A DNA stretch of 40,122 nucleotides from Bacteroidales bacterium (GCA_004552485.1 SFOH01000030.1:1-40122); one strand, 5' to 3'. Numbered from the stretch's first letter, positions 24,980-34,800 are shown. Notes: a model not told the origin generated them from the letters alone. Made by a program: numbers and translations.

Positions 24980-25087
24980 GCGTAACTACATTACGCTGCT
25001 CTGTGGAAGGGGCCCATTACCAGGGGTTTGGCAGCGCTACGCGCAGCCTGCACACCCTGGCTTCCCTAATGGACGACTCTGCCGTCC
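24980..25087. other. Densely structured non-coding island between convergent genes
   Basis: GCGTAA-CTACA-TTACGC (24980-24996). Then an extended stem at 25014-25072: CCATTA with TAATGG, CCAGGG with CCCTGG, GGC with GCC and GCGC with GCGC around a TAC loop. A CTTCCC bulge (25061-25066) can also pair with GGAAG at 25005-25009. Then GGACG/CGTCC (25071-25087). It fits no gene and no RNA family that I recognise. Confidence 0.5.
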
Positions 25088-25137
25088 TCCCTACGCCGTC
25101 CTTTTCATCGAACAGATGAGGTTGGGGATAGAGGAGA

Positions 25138-25605
25138 TTAAAGGAGGAGGGCGACGGCGTGGGCGGCGATGCCTTCGGAGCGGCCGGTGAAGCCGAGGCG
25201 CTCGGTGGTGGTCGCTTTCACGGAGACGCTGTCGACGGCGATGTCCAGGTCGGCGGCGATGTTCTCGCGCATGGCCGTGATGTGCGGCGCCATCTTGGGC
25301 TCCTGGGCGATGATGGTGACGTCGACGTTGCCGACACGGTATCCGCGGTCGCGCAACAGCGTGACGACGTGGCGCAGGAGCACGCGCGAGTCGGCACCGG
25401 CGTAGGCGGGGTCGGTGTCGGGGAAGAGGTGGCCGATGTCGCCGAGGGCGGCGGCGCCGAGCAGGGCGTCGCTGAGGGCGTGGAGGGCCACGTCGGCGTC
25501 GCTATGGCCCAGCAGGCCACGGTCATGGGGAATGTCTACTCCGCAGATGATGCACCGGCGTCCGGGGACGAGGCGGTGTACGTCGTATCCGCTGCCTATT
25601 CTCAT
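25138..25605 (-). CDS. ispF: 2-C-methyl-D-erythritol 2,4-cyclodiphosphate synthase
   Basis: A cytoplasmic enzyme of the MEP isoprenoid pathway; it closes the cyclic diphosphate and releases CMP. 155 residues, normal length. Start MRIGSGYDVHRLVPGR with zinc ligands D8 and H10, and H42 in GHSDADVALHALSDALLGAAALGDIGHLFPDTD. C-terminal VSVKATTTERLGFTGRSEGIAAHAVALL is the family end. Last gene of the minus-strand block after porV. I recall the same order, porU-porV-ispF, in Porphyromonas gingivalis, so the neighbourhood is old. A G+C-rich hairpin lies in the 64-base gap to porV. Confidence 0.97.
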   Translation of the reverse strand: MRIGSGYDVHRLVPGRRCIICGVDIPHDRGLLGHSDADVALHALSDALLGAAALGDIGHLFPDTDPAYAGADSRVLLRHVVTLLRDRGYRVGNVDVTIIAQEPKMAPHITAMRENIAADLDIAVDSVSVKATTTERLGFTGRSEGIAAHAVALLL

Positions 25606-25632
25606 GTTCTTGGTTTTGGTATTAAATCAGCA

Positions 25633-25657
25633 GCGGCGCCCGGGAAGGGGGCGCCGC
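25633..25657 (-). promoter_or_regulatory. Hairpin between porV and ispF
   Basis: GCGGCGCCC (25633-25641) pairs perfectly with GGGCGCCGC (25649-25657). On the minus strand only a short T stretch follows, so it may attenuate or process the transcript rather than end it. Confidence 0.5.
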
Positions 25658-25669
25658 GGCGGGGTTTGT

Positions 25670-26884
25670 TTAGCGTTTTTTCTTGCCGAAGAGGTTTTTG
25701 AGGCCGTCCATGTCGAAGGTGAGTGTGAAGCGCAGCGTCTGGTCGAGCGGCGAGGTCTGCGCGGTGGCCAGCATGTAGGAGGCGTCGAGGCGGACGACGT
25801 TCAGCGAGAAGCCGGCGCCGACGCCGAAGTACTGGCGGTTGCCCTTCATGGCGTTCTCGTAGAAGTAGCCGGCGCGCAGGAAGAACTGGTTGTTGTAGGA
25901 GTACTCGGCGCCGAGGCTCCACATTATCTCGCGAAGCTCTTCCTTGAAGCCGCCGGGGGCGTCGGAGAAGCTCTTGAAGATGCCGGTGATGGGCGACATG
26001 TTCTCCCAGTCTTCGACGGCGTCGAGGTAGGCCTGCTGGCCCTCGGTGGTGGAGGTGTCATAGTCTTTCTCGCGGGGACGCACGGGGACGAGGAGCTTGT
26101 TGGCGTCGAGGTTGATGGCGAGGTTGTGGTAGTCGGCGAGGGGGAAGGTGAACGATGTGCCGATGCGCAGGTTGGTGGGCAGGAAGGCGGGATAGTTGCC
26201 GTTGTCGTACGAGACCTTTGTACCGATGTTCGAGATGTTGTAACCCCATGCCCACTGGCACTCGCTGCGTCCGATGACGGGCCAGGTCTGGAAGTAACCG
26301 GAGATGTCGGCGGCGAAGGCCGAGGCGCCGGTGCTCTGGTTGCCGGCGTAGGAGTCGGAGAAGCCCAGGTCTGAGTAGATGTAACGGAAGACGACGCCCA
26401 TGGAGTATTTCTCGGAGAGTTTGCGGGAGTAGCCGACGTCGACGGAGAGCTCGTAGGGGTTGAGGGTCTGGGTGGTGGCGCCGGAGGGGTCGTTGGTGTT
26501 CACTTCGCCGAGCGAGAAATAGCGCAGCGAAGCGGAGAGGGCCTGGTTGTCGCCGGAGCCGAGTTTGAAGTATCCGGAGACGTTGGCCAGGAAGATGTCG
26601 TTGACGAGTTTGCGCAGCCAGGGGGTGTAGCTGAGCGATACGCCGCCGGAGGAGTAGGCGAAGGCATACTTTGAGGGGTTCCAGAACTGGGAGTTGGCGT
26701 CGGGCTCGGTGGCGGCGCCGATGTCACCCATTGAAGCGCCTCGGGCATCGGGGGCGATGGACAGCGAGGTGACGCCCGTGGTGATGGGGTTGAATTCGGT
26801 GTCCTTGATGTCGCCGTCGGCAAAGGCAGCGGTTGCGGCCGTAAGGAAGGCCGTGGCGGCTATGTATCTTGAGATGTTGTTCAT
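25670..26884 (-). CDS. porV: Type IX secretion outer-membrane protein PorV (LptO)
   Basis: An outer-membrane beta-barrel of the FadL-like group, 404 residues. It carries T9SS cargo from the translocon to the PorU attachment complex and is needed for cargo modification. Signal peptide about residues 1-22 (MNNISRYIAATAFLTAATAAFA). The mature start NPITTGVTSLSIAPDARGASMGDIGAATEPDANSQFWNPSKYAF is the PorV signature. The rest is alternating beta strands ending LRFTLTFDMDGLKNLFGKKKR. Lies downstream of a PorU-type sortase gene, but a 14-bp terminator stem (26931-26969) stands between, so porV-ispF may have a separate promoter that I cannot locate with confidence. Confidence 0.95.
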   Translation of the reverse strand: MNNISRYIAATAFLTAATAAFADGDIKDTEFNPITTGVTSLSIAPDARGASMGDIGAATEPDANSQFWNPSKYAFAYSSGGVSLSYTPWLRKLVNDIFLANVSGYFKLGSGDNQALSASLRYFSLGEVNTNDPSGATTQTLNPYELSVDVGYSRKLSEKYSMGVVFRYIYSDLGFSDSYAGNQSTGASAFAADISGYFQTWPVIGRSECQWAWGYNISNIGTKVSYDNGNYPAFLPTNLRIGTSFTFPLADYHNLAINLDANKLLVPVRPREKDYDTSTTEGQQAYLDAVEDWENMSPITGIFKSFSDAPGGFKEELREIMWSLGAEYSYNNQFFLRAGYFYENAMKGNRQYFGVGAGFSLNVVRLDASYMLATAQTSPLDQTLRFTLTFDMDGLKNLFGKKKR

Positions 26885-26930
26885 CCGGGTTTTGAAATGT
26901 GAGTTTGTTGAAGGAGAGTGTGGGGGTAAA

Positions 26931-26969
26931 AATAAAAGCGGCGCGGTTTGGGGGTGCGCCGCTTTTATT
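26931..26969 (-). terminator. Terminator between the porV-adjacent sortase gene and porV
   Basis: AATAAAAGCGGCGC (26931-26944) pairs perfectly with GCGCCGCTTTTATT (26956-26969), a 14-bp stem. On the minus strand TTTTATTTTTA follows. Confidence 0.8.
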
Positions 26970-27010
26970 ATAACGCATTTGGCGGTTTATTATTGTGCAG
27001 GGGATGCGGT

Positions 27011-30000
27011 TCAGCGGATTACGGTGAAGACGAGGGGCGCCGAGGAGAGGTAGCTGGTGCCGTTGCGGGCGATGAGGACGGCTGAGTAGCGGCCGTCGCG
27101 GACGTTCTTGTTGCGGGAGTCGCGGAGTTCCCAGCGATAGGGCAGGGAGGGTTCGGCGACGGAGAAGACGGTGTTGCCGTCGGCGTCGGTGATGAGCAGG
27201 CGTGAGCCGGCGGTCTCAAAGTCGGCGTCGGTGGTGAGTTCGATTGACGTGCGTGCCACGTCGGTGTCGGCGGTGAGGACAGCGGATGCCGAAGTGTTGC
27301 GCACCATGAACGAGATGGTGTGCTCGACGCTGTTGCCGAGGTTGTCCTTGACGATGAGAGTGAGCGAGTGGCCGCCGTCGGTGAGGTCGGTGACGGGAAG
27401 GCTGAGGGTGGCCGTGCCGTCGGCGTTCATGGTCAGGCACTGGTTGACGCCGGAGACGGGGTTGAGGTTGTCGAGGAGGACGCGCGAGCCGGCGCCGAGG
27501 ACGTTGCCGGTGCTGAGGCCGCCGTCGCCGACGGTGATGTCAGCGTGGAGGGTGAACGACTCGGGCACGTCCGAACCGTTCTCATGGCCGTCGATGTAGA
27601 GACGGTCGATGACGGGGAGGGTCATGTCGCCGGGAAGCTCGGCTTTATCGGAGGCGTTGAGGATGAGGGCGTTGGAGTAGCCCATGCGGCCGTCGACGGG
27701 GTCGTCGTTGCTGACGGCGGTGACCATGATTCGTGAGGCGGCGCCGCCATAGTAGGCTTCGGGCATCACTACTGAGCCGGAGAAGCGGCCGTTGGTGACG
27801 GGCACGCGCACGGAGGTGAGGAGCGTCTCGTCGAGGGTGATTTCTTCTTTTTTGTCTTCTGAGTCTTTTACGATAGTGTTGACGGTGTGGGAAGCCTCGT
27901 AGAATTCGATGAGGGCCTTGCCGTTGAATGATGCGTCGACGGCGGAGGTGCCGTTGGCGGTGACATAGCCGGCGAATTCGACCTTGCTGCGTGCGGGGAC
28001 GGTGACCGTAGCGCCTTCAGCGTCGCCGGGTTTGATGACCTCGGTGTTGTTGATGGTTGAGATGAAGGCGGTGTGGTGAGCGGCTACGGGGAGACGCAGA
28101 GCGGGGTCGCCGCAGAGGTTGTAGCACCAGGTGTTGCGCAGCTGCAGGCGCTCGCCGCCGGGCGAGGGCGATACGGAATAGGGGCGCAAGGCCTCCTGGT
28201 TGCCTTTCAGCCAGATGTCGCCGACGGTGGCGCCGGGAGCGGCGTTGGTGTAGACTTTGGCTATGGCCGTGTTAAGAATCTGATTCTGAACCATGTAGAC
28301 CGAGCGGCAGGCGCCGCTGACAGCGATGGCGCCGCCATCGGCCTTGAAGAACATTTGCTCGCCGATGTTGCGGATGTTGCGGTCGAGGACGTAGGAGTCG
28401 CAGGTTGAGAGGTGGGCGTAGGGCTGGACGTTGTAGGAGGTGTTGTTGAGGACGTCAACGCCGTAGATGCCCTCGCGGGTGAAGTTCTGAGCGTTGCCGT
28501 GGCCGGTGAAGCTGAAAAATCCGACGCCGGTGCGCAGCGCTTCGGAGATGCGGCTCATGGCCATCTCGTTGAGGTCGTTCTTGCGCACAAATATCAGATT
28601 GTGAGGCTGGTAGACGGTGATGGGAGTCTCCTGGCGGAGCAGGTCGACGACCTCGAGCGACTGCTTGAGGTGCTGGTTCGAGTCGCCGTCGTCGCTGAAG
28701 GCGAGGGCGCGGCTGTAGGCATCGGGGGCGATGTCGGCGTTCATGTAGGCCAGGATTTTCTTGTTGACGACCATGGCGTCGGCGCCGTTGGAGGCGGGGA
28801 TGCGGCCTACGGAGATGAGCGGAAGGGTCTTGTAGGCGTATGAGGCGCTGAAGTTGCTGTCGACATAACCGAAGTACGTGTCGGAGCTGTAGATCAGGTG
28901 CTGCTCGTACTTGTCCTCGGACTGGATCAGTCCGTCGGCGGCGAAGGCTGGGATGTTCTCGCGGCCGGTGTCGAGCTCTACGCCGAGGTTGTCGTAGATG
29001 CAGGGGCCGTAGAGGAGGAGATAGCGGAACTGGGTGCCGCCGGGTTTGGACTTGCTGCGGTCGTAGAACATCTTGGCGAGGCGGCGGATGCCCATGGCGG
29101 CGCGGTTGCCGTAGGAGAACTCATTGTAGACGGCGTCCTGGAGATAGACGTTCACCTTGAGGCCGTCCTTGGTGCGGTGGGCCTCGGCGAGTTCTTCGGC
29201 ATAGGGACGCAGCTCGGCGGTGGTGATGATGACCATGTCGGGCGTCTCGTCGCCGTGGATGTTCTGGTTATCTACCTGTCCGGCGAACTCGGCTTCGGGG
29301 AAGACGCTGTTGATGGAGAAGGCGGCGATGCGGCCGGCCTGCTTGCGGTATTTCTGAGTGTCGGAGCCGGAATAGCTCAGGTTGTAGGCATAGGGGAAGA
29401 GGGCGCGAACCTCACCGGTGCTCGCGTCGGTGGTGGCGTCGAAGGGGCGCACCTCCGAGGGGTTGGTGACGTCGAGGATGCGCGCGTCGTTGTATTTGAC
29501 GCCGCGGATGGCGAAGGTCTGCTGGGCGTTCTGAACCTTGGGGAAGTTCATCATCAGCACGCCGCCGTCGGGGACGATGTTCTCGCGCTCATAGTAGATG
29601 TACGAGCGGTCGTAGGCCATGAACTTGAGGTCGTCGCGCGAGGGCATCGTGCCGGTGAAGGTGTACTCGCCGTCAGCGACGGGTTCGCCGTCGGCCGAGC
29701 CCTTGAGGGAGACGTAGGTCTGCATGGGCGAGTAGTGGTAGCCCGAGTTGTAGGTGTTGTAGTAGAGCCAGCGGAGGTTGCCGTTGACGGTCTGGGTGAG
29801 ACCGGGCGTCTCCCAGGTGAAGGGGGTGCCGGCTACGTCGGTGCCCATGCCGGTGAACATGGCGAGGGTCATCACTGCGGTGACGGTGTTGTCGTCGCTG
29901 TTCTTGAAGTCCTTGACCGGGAAGGTGACGCTAACCTTCTCGCCCTGGCTGACCTCGCGGTCAAGGTACTCGGTGCCGCCCTGACATTTGTTGAAGCGGT

Positions 30001-30553
30001 CGATGTCGGAGAACTCGACGCAGAGGCTGGTGCGCAGGGGCACGGAGCTGATGTTCTGATAGGGGATCGACTCGACGTTGTAGACGCCCGAGGGATAGGC
30101 GCGGTCGGTGAGCAGATAGTAGCTGTCCTTGGTGTAGTGGCCGCGCTGGGTGTCAATCTTGTAGTAGGCCTTGTTGTTGTCGGGGAGGCCGGTGATGACG
30201 GGGCGGTTGGCGGCGCCGTAGAAGACGACGCGGTCGGCGTTGTGCTCGAACCAGGTGGGGTAGATGTCGGTGTTCTCGCCCGAGCGGAACTCGTTGTGCT
30301 GGAGGGCGAACGGGCCGTAACCGAAGACCTTGACGGCCGTGGGGTCGCTGAAGCCCCATGAGCGCAGGTCGTCATAAGAAATCTGGCAGATGCCCTCGGC
30401 GGGCACTTTCACCTTCACCCAGTGGCCGGTGGCCAGGGCCGACGCGGCGGGGTGGGATATCGATGCGGCATAGACCGGAGCCGCGCACAGCAATGCGCCG
30501 CCGAGCACGGCAGCGGCAAGCACTTTTGCAAACTTGTGTGTTGAGTGGTTCAT
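27011..30553 (-). CDS. PorU-type C25 peptidase (sortase), copy next to porV
   Basis: A gingipain-family (C25) cysteine peptidase of 1180 residues; T9SS sortases of this type cut off the C-terminal signal of cargo and attach the cargo to surface glycolipid. I start it at 30553 (MNHSTHKFAKVLAAAVLGGA), which gives a clean signal peptide; an in-frame ATG 11 codons upstream does not. The N-terminal domain contains GHWVKVKVPAEGICQISYDDLRSWGF. The catalytic pair is present: H685 in FTGHGNAQN and C718 in LSTCDSY. The C-terminus is FlgD-like and ends YRWELRDSRNKNVRDGRYSAVL. Its place beside porV matches porU of P. gingivalis as I recall it. The protein at 31866-35312 is a full paralogue, so which copy is the working PorU is open. 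Confidence 0.88.
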   Translation of the reverse strand: MNHSTHKFAKVLAAAVLGGALLCAAPVYAASISHPAASALATGHWVKVKVPAEGICQISYDDLRSWGFSDPTAVKVFGYGPFALQHNEFRSGENTDIYPTWFEHNADRVVFYGAANRPVITGLPDNNKAYYKIDTQRGHYTKDSYYLLTDRAYPSGVYNVESIPYQNISSVPLRTSLCVEFSDIDRFNKCQGGTEYLDREVSQGEKVSVTFPVKDFKNSDDNTVTAVMTLAMFTGMGTDVAGTPFTWETPGLTQTVNGNLRWLYYNTYNSGYHYSPMQTYVSLKGSADGEPVADGEYTFTGTMPSRDDLKFMAYDRSYIYYERENIVPDGGVLMMNFPKVQNAQQTFAIRGVKYNDARILDVTNPSEVRPFDATTDASTGEVRALFPYAYNLSYSGSDTQKYRKQAGRIAAFSINSVFPEAEFAGQVDNQNIHGDETPDMVIITTAELRPYAEELAEAHRTKDGLKVNVYLQDAVYNEFSYGNRAAMGIRRLAKMFYDRSKSKPGGTQFRYLLLYGPCIYDNLGVELDTGRENIPAFAADGLIQSEDKYEQHLIYSSDTYFGYVDSNFSASYAYKTLPLISVGRIPASNGADAMVVNKKILAYMNADIAPDAYSRALAFSDDGDSNQHLKQSLEVVDLLRQETPITVYQPHNLIFVRKNDLNEMAMSRISEALRTGVGFFSFTGHGNAQNFTREGIYGVDVLNNTSYNVQPYAHLSTCDSYVLDRNIRNIGEQMFFKADGGAIAVSGACRSVYMVQNQILNTAIAKVYTNAAPGATVGDIWLKGNQEALRPYSVSPSPGGERLQLRNTWCYNLCGDPALRLPVAAHHTAFISTINNTEVIKPGDAEGATVTVPARSKVEFAGYVTANGTSAVDASFNGKALIEFYEASHTVNTIVKDSEDKKEEITLDETLLTSVRVPVTNGRFSGSVVMPEAYYGGAASRIMVTAVSNDDPVDGRMGYSNALILNASDKAELPGDMTLPVIDRLYIDGHENGSDVPESFTLHADITVGDGGLSTGNVLGAGSRVLLDNLNPVSGVNQCLTMNADGTATLSLPVTDLTDGGHSLTLIVKDNLGNSVEHTISFMVRNTSASAVLTADTDVARTSIELTTDADFETAGSRLLITDADGNTVFSVAEPSLPYRWELRDSRNKNVRDGRYSAVLIARNGTSYLSSAPLVFTVIR

Positions 30554-30614
30554 ATCCTGACAGGAAGAGAAAATTAAGGGAAACACGCCGGAGCGGAAGC
30601 CCGGCTTTCCTTTT

Positions 30615-31166
30615 TTATCTGGTTTTGAATTTTAATGCTTGCGTTTGGCTTATATACACTTGAAAATCAGTGCGTTCGCAGAGTGGAACGTCGGGGATAG
30701 GGAAGGGGATGAGGAGCAGGTCGCCAGTTTTGACGGTGGCGAGGGCCGAGGCCGTGACCACCGCATCGTCGAGGCGTGCGAGCAGGTCGGCGGTGTCAAA
30801 CGGGCCGAACACTTCGGGCTCGGCTCCGGCGCGCTCCAGGCGTGCCGAGAACTCGGCGGGGAGCGACGCGAGGGCAATGTCCGGGCCTTTCACCACGGCG
30901 CCGTCGCGAAGCCACTGCTCGGCGTCGGCGTCGGAGGCGGGATGGGCCGCGAGACACACATTATTATAATAGCGGCGGGCAAAACGTGCGCTGATGTTCT
31001 TGCCAAGGCGGTCGATGACGGCGGCCAGCCAAAAGGAGGCCTGCCAGCGGCGGTCCGTGTCGGGGACGAACCAGGGGTTGCCGCGGTAGACGACGGCCGA
31101 GTCCGGCGCCATCTCGATGGGCCGCGACTGAGAGTCAGCACCGTATGTCAGAGCCACGCACTTCAT
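30615..31166 (-). CDS. Divergent fumarylacetoacetate hydrolase-fold protein, probably without metal site
   Basis: A protein of 183 residues from the ATG at 31166, which overlaps the rex stop as ATGA, so the two are translationally coupled. The text DSAVVYRGNPWFVPD followed by DRLGKNISARFARRYYNNVCLAA matches the FAH-family pattern (alleged kDxxL-K-D-G-x-PFFLPD, GKNIAxRFAHRYYD). Near the end VKTGDLLLIPFPIPDV matches the LKTGDLLFTGTP strand. The Glu-x-Glu and Asp of the magnesium site expected after the FVPD strand and after RYY are replaced by neutral residues (WQASFWLA; CLAAHP). I infer a catalytically dead or repurposed homologue. P. gingivalis also has an FAH-family gene before porU, as I recall. 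Confidence 0.65.
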   Translation of the reverse strand: MKCVALTYGADSQSRPIEMAPDSAVVYRGNPWFVPDTDRRWQASFWLAAVIDRLGKNISARFARRYYNNVCLAAHPASDADAEQWLRDGAVVKGPDIALASLPAEFSARLERAGAEPEVFGPFDTADLLARLDDAVVTASALATVKTGDLLLIPFPIPDVPLCERTDFQVYISQTQALKFKTR

Positions 31167-31825
31167 GTTCCGGGGTTGTAGAGGCGGTTGTACATCACCG
31201 CCAAGTGTGAGTAGATTGATGTGTTCTGGACGGCGACGCCGTCGCGGACACGGATTCGGCAGGGGGTGAAATTCCAGATGGCGCGCACGCCGGCGTCCAT
31301 GATGGCGTCGGCGACGGTCTGGGCGTTCTCGACGGGCACGGTGACGGCGGCGATGGCCACCTCCCAGGTGCGGCAAATCTCGGCGAGGCGCTCCATGGGA
31401 TAGACCGGGCGTGAGGCCACGACCGTGCCGATGAGCTGGGGATTGATGTCGAAGCCGGCCACGATGTCGAGGCCGTAGCGCTGGAGGCCGCGGTCGGCCA
31501 TGAGCGCGGAGCCGAGCGAGCCCACGCCCACGATGATGCCGTTGTGGGGCTCGTCGAAGCCCAGGAACGAGCGCAGGGCCGTTTCGAGGGCGGCCACTTC
31601 GTAGCCGATGCGCGTCTTGCCGCGTATGTCCAGGAAACTCAGGTCTTTGGCGATCTGAGAGGCCTCCACGCCGACCTCGGCGGCTATGCGTGTCGACGAG
31701 ACGTGCTCCACATGCTCATGGCGCAGGGTGGTCAGGAACGCCAGATACCAGGGCAGACGCCGCAGCGACGGCTCGGGCAGGTGGGCCCGGCGGGAGGGGA
31801 TGTTGTTTGAGGCTTGGGAGCTCAT
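31163..31825 (-). CDS. rex: Redox-sensing transcriptional repressor Rex
   Basis: A cytoplasmic repressor of 220 residues that senses the NADH/NAD ratio and in other bacteria controls fermentation genes. N-terminal winged helix: EPSLRRLPWYLAFLTTLRHEHVEHVSSTRIAAEVGVEASQIAKDLSFLDIRGKTRIGYEV. Rossmann domain from about residue 95: GIIVGVGSLGSALMADRGLQRYGLDIVAGFDINPQLIG. The end NTSIYSHLAVMYNRLYNP forms the domain-swapped helix. The gene sits between the two PorU-type sortase genes, 40 bases after the first, and its stop overlaps the start of the FAH-like gene. pta-ackA further left on the other strand would be a natural target, though I see no certain operator there. Confidence 0.95.
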   Translation of the reverse strand: MSSQASNNIPSRRAHLPEPSLRRLPWYLAFLTTLRHEHVEHVSSTRIAAEVGVEASQIAKDLSFLDIRGKTRIGYEVAALETALRSFLGFDEPHNGIIVGVGSLGSALMADRGLQRYGLDIVAGFDINPQLIGTVVASRPVYPMERLAEICRTWEVAIAAVTVPVENAQTVADAIMDAGVRAIWNFTPCRIRVRDGVAVQNTSIYSHLAVMYNRLYNPGT

Positions 31826-31865
31826 TGTTTTCTGTTTCTGTATATTTTATTGAACGCGCGAGGGG

Positions 31866-34800
31866 TCAGTTTGCGGAGACGGCTATGCGGTGAGTCTCGG
31901 TGGAGTAGTTCTCGCCGTCCTCGGTGATTTCGGCTTTGTAGAGGTAGATGCCGCGAGGCACGCGCTTGCCGGAGCTGTCGCACAGGTCCCAGGTGACGGG
32001 CGTGGAGGTGAACAGGTCGCTGACACCCTTGACGGTCGACGACCATACGGGCGCGCCCAGGAGGTTGTAGACGTGTACGGTGACGGTGAGCATCTTGTCG
32101 GGACGGTCATGGCTGAGCAGGAAGTTGGCCTGCGTGGTGGCCGGGTTGGCGTCGGAGTAGACGTCATAAATCTTCGGCGCGAGAGCAGAGTTGACCTGGA
32201 AGGTGACGGTGCGTGTGGCCACATTGTCGGAGGTATCCCAGATGCGGAGCGTAAGCTCGTGGGGGCCGTCGGTGAGGTCCTCGAGCGGGTAGTTGATGGT
32301 GCCGGAGACAGAGCCGTCGGGGGCGGGAGTGTAATAGTCGGAGACGTTGTTATAGTGGTGCTTGCCGTCGACGGTGAGGCGCATCGAGTGGCCGATGCCG
32401 GAGGTTGAGAGGTTGATGCCCACGTTGTCGGAGACGGTGGCCATGACCATGGGCGAGGCGTTGACCATGCCGCCGTCCGTGAACGTGGGATGGTTGAGGC
32501 GCAGGTCGTCGATGCTCGGGGCGATGGTGTCGGGCTCCTCGACGTCGGCGATGCCGCTGATGAAGAAGTCGTGGCTGATGCCGATGGCCTCGCGCACCGA
32601 GCACGAGTCGTCGGGCTGGGCGTACATATTGATGGTCGCCGGACGATAGTTGTCGGAGATTTCGGCGGGGAGAGCCACGCGCAGCTCAAAGCGGCCGTTG
32701 CGCACGGGCGTGGAGCCGGCGAAGAGTTTGCCGCCCATCTCCTGGAAGGTGTAGGGCACGCCGTTCTTGCCGTTGCCGTGGGAGGTCGTCGAGCGTTCGG
32801 CGTCGAAGACGGTGGCTGTGAGAGTGCCGTTGAAGTTGGGGATGACGTTGCCGTCGGCATCGGTTACCGAGCCTTTGAAGAGGGCTATCTGATGGGCGCT
32901 GACGTTGGGGCGAGTGTAGCCCTCGCAGGGGGTGTCGCCGATGGAGTCGAGGCGCACCACGTTGTCGGGGATGGCCATGCGCATGGCGGGGTCGCCCATG
33001 AGCACATAGCGCAGGCGGTTGGTGTTGGAGACCTTGGTGGTGAAGTTGCCGTTGTCGTCCATGCCGCGGATGTCGTTCTTTGCGCGGCGGTATACGTCGC
33101 CGAGGGCACCGTAGCGCCCATCGTTCTCGCGGACGGCGAGCTGTCGGCCTACGGCGCCGCTGAACAGGCCGTTGTCGTAGATGTAGACGGGACGGGTGGC
33201 GCTGATGGCGGCGATGACGCCTCCGTAGCGCTCATGGAAGAGCAGCTCGCCGCCGCTGGTGACGTTCGAGTCCCAGCGCAGGAAGTCGCACGTGGCGGCA
33301 TACATGATGGGCAGATGCTTGAGGTAGAGCGCGTTGAGGTCGTTGAAGGTGAGCTGGCCGTCGGCGGTGAGTGAGTGGTTGTTGGCGTGGCCGATGTAGA
33401 CCCACAGCATTGTGCCCTCGTTGAGATGGCGAAACATCTCGGAGCGCGCCACGGGGTATTCGCCGCCGGTGTACTCGTAGGCGTCGATGTAGACCTTGTT
33501 GTGGAGGAACTGCTGGCGCGGGTCTTCCTTGAACTGTTCGGCCATGGTCTCGGACTGGCTCATGTGGATGGCGTTGTCGTCGTCGTCGGCCAGGAAGAGC
33601 ACCTGGTTTTTCCAGGGCGATTTCTTACTCTTGTTGAGGTAGCCCTCGAGTTTGTCGACATAGGCGTTGGCCTGCGAGAGCGAGGAGACGGGGATGCGGC
33701 CGACGGCCACGCTCAGCTCGTCCCAGCCCTTGTTGGTGCCCTGGTTGTCCTCGAGCATGGCGAAGAAGTCGTCGGTGGTGAAGCCTTCGTTGTCGTTGAG
33801 GCTCTGGCGGATTGTGCCGCCCATCCAGTGGGGGATGGTGGGGGCGGCGTCCTTCATGACGGAGGTGTTGTGGCGGGGGTCGACGGTTCCGCGGGCCATG
33901 AGCAGGACGTAGCGCAGGGCCACGCCCTCGGCGTTGCCGCGGTCGTAGAGCATCTTCAGGAAGCGGCGGATGGCCAGGGGGTCGGCGCATCCGCTGCCGA
34001 ACTCGTTGTAGACCTTGTTGACGTCCACGACATCGACCTTCAGCCCCTCGGCGCGGTGGATGTCGGCGATGCGGTCGGCGGCCGCCTTCCAGGCCTGCGG
34101 GGTGAGGATGACCATGTTTGCGCAGGGCATGGCGTGGAGGTCCTGGTTGGAGACTCGCTCCACGAAGGCGGGAGCGGGGAGCTTGACGCCGCTGTTCCAG
34201 GCGGCATAGCGGCGTGTGGCGCCGTAAGAGCCGGTCCACAGCGCGCGGCCGCCCTCGATGGCTGTCTGCACGCCCTTGATGTCGCGCGGGTCGGTGACGT
34301 CCCAGACGGTGAGGCCCTCCTTGGCGCCGTCGAGGCTCACGGCCGACGAGGTGACCGAGAAGCAGAGGTGGCCGTCAGAGACGGAGGTGTCGAGGCTGAG
34401 CTGGCGCATATAGTTGATGGCCAGATAGTTGAGCCAGGCGCCGTAGACGCTCGTGGAGGAAGAGTGTTCGATGTCGATGGTGAGGCGGTTGCCGCTGATG
34501 CCGGAGATGACGTGCTGGGCCACGCCCTCGGTGCCGTGGTAGTGGCTGTCCGAGCTGGTGGCGCCGATGATGTCCGTGCCGTTGCCCTCGAGCGGCGTGC
34601 CGTTGGCCGAGAACAGGAGCTGCGAGGACTGGGCGAGCGTGCGCGTCACGAACGAGCACTCCATGTTGATGTCCGTGCCGGCGACCATGCCGGGGATGTC
34701 AAAGGCGAAGGAGCGCTTGGGGGTGTAGCGGAAGTCCTCGCCCACCAGAAAGCCGCCTGACTCGCCGGGCGACACCTCGTCGGTCTCGTGCTGGAGACGC

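Noticed and set aside
25014..25072. tRNA or known riboswitch in the structured island
   Set aside because: No cloverleaf with the conserved T-arm bases, and no motif of a riboswitch class that I can recognise on either strand.
30575..30620. Plus-strand terminator GGAAGCC-C-GGCTTTCC with T6 upstream of the sortase gene
   Set aside because: The loop would be too small without opening pairs, and there is no plus-strand gene for it to end. It is noted only as a chance structure.
28898..34760. Plus-strand open frames of 487 and 461 codons opposite the sortase genes
   Set aside because: Valine/glycine/alanine-rich antisense text over two well supported C25 peptidase genes; no independent evidence.
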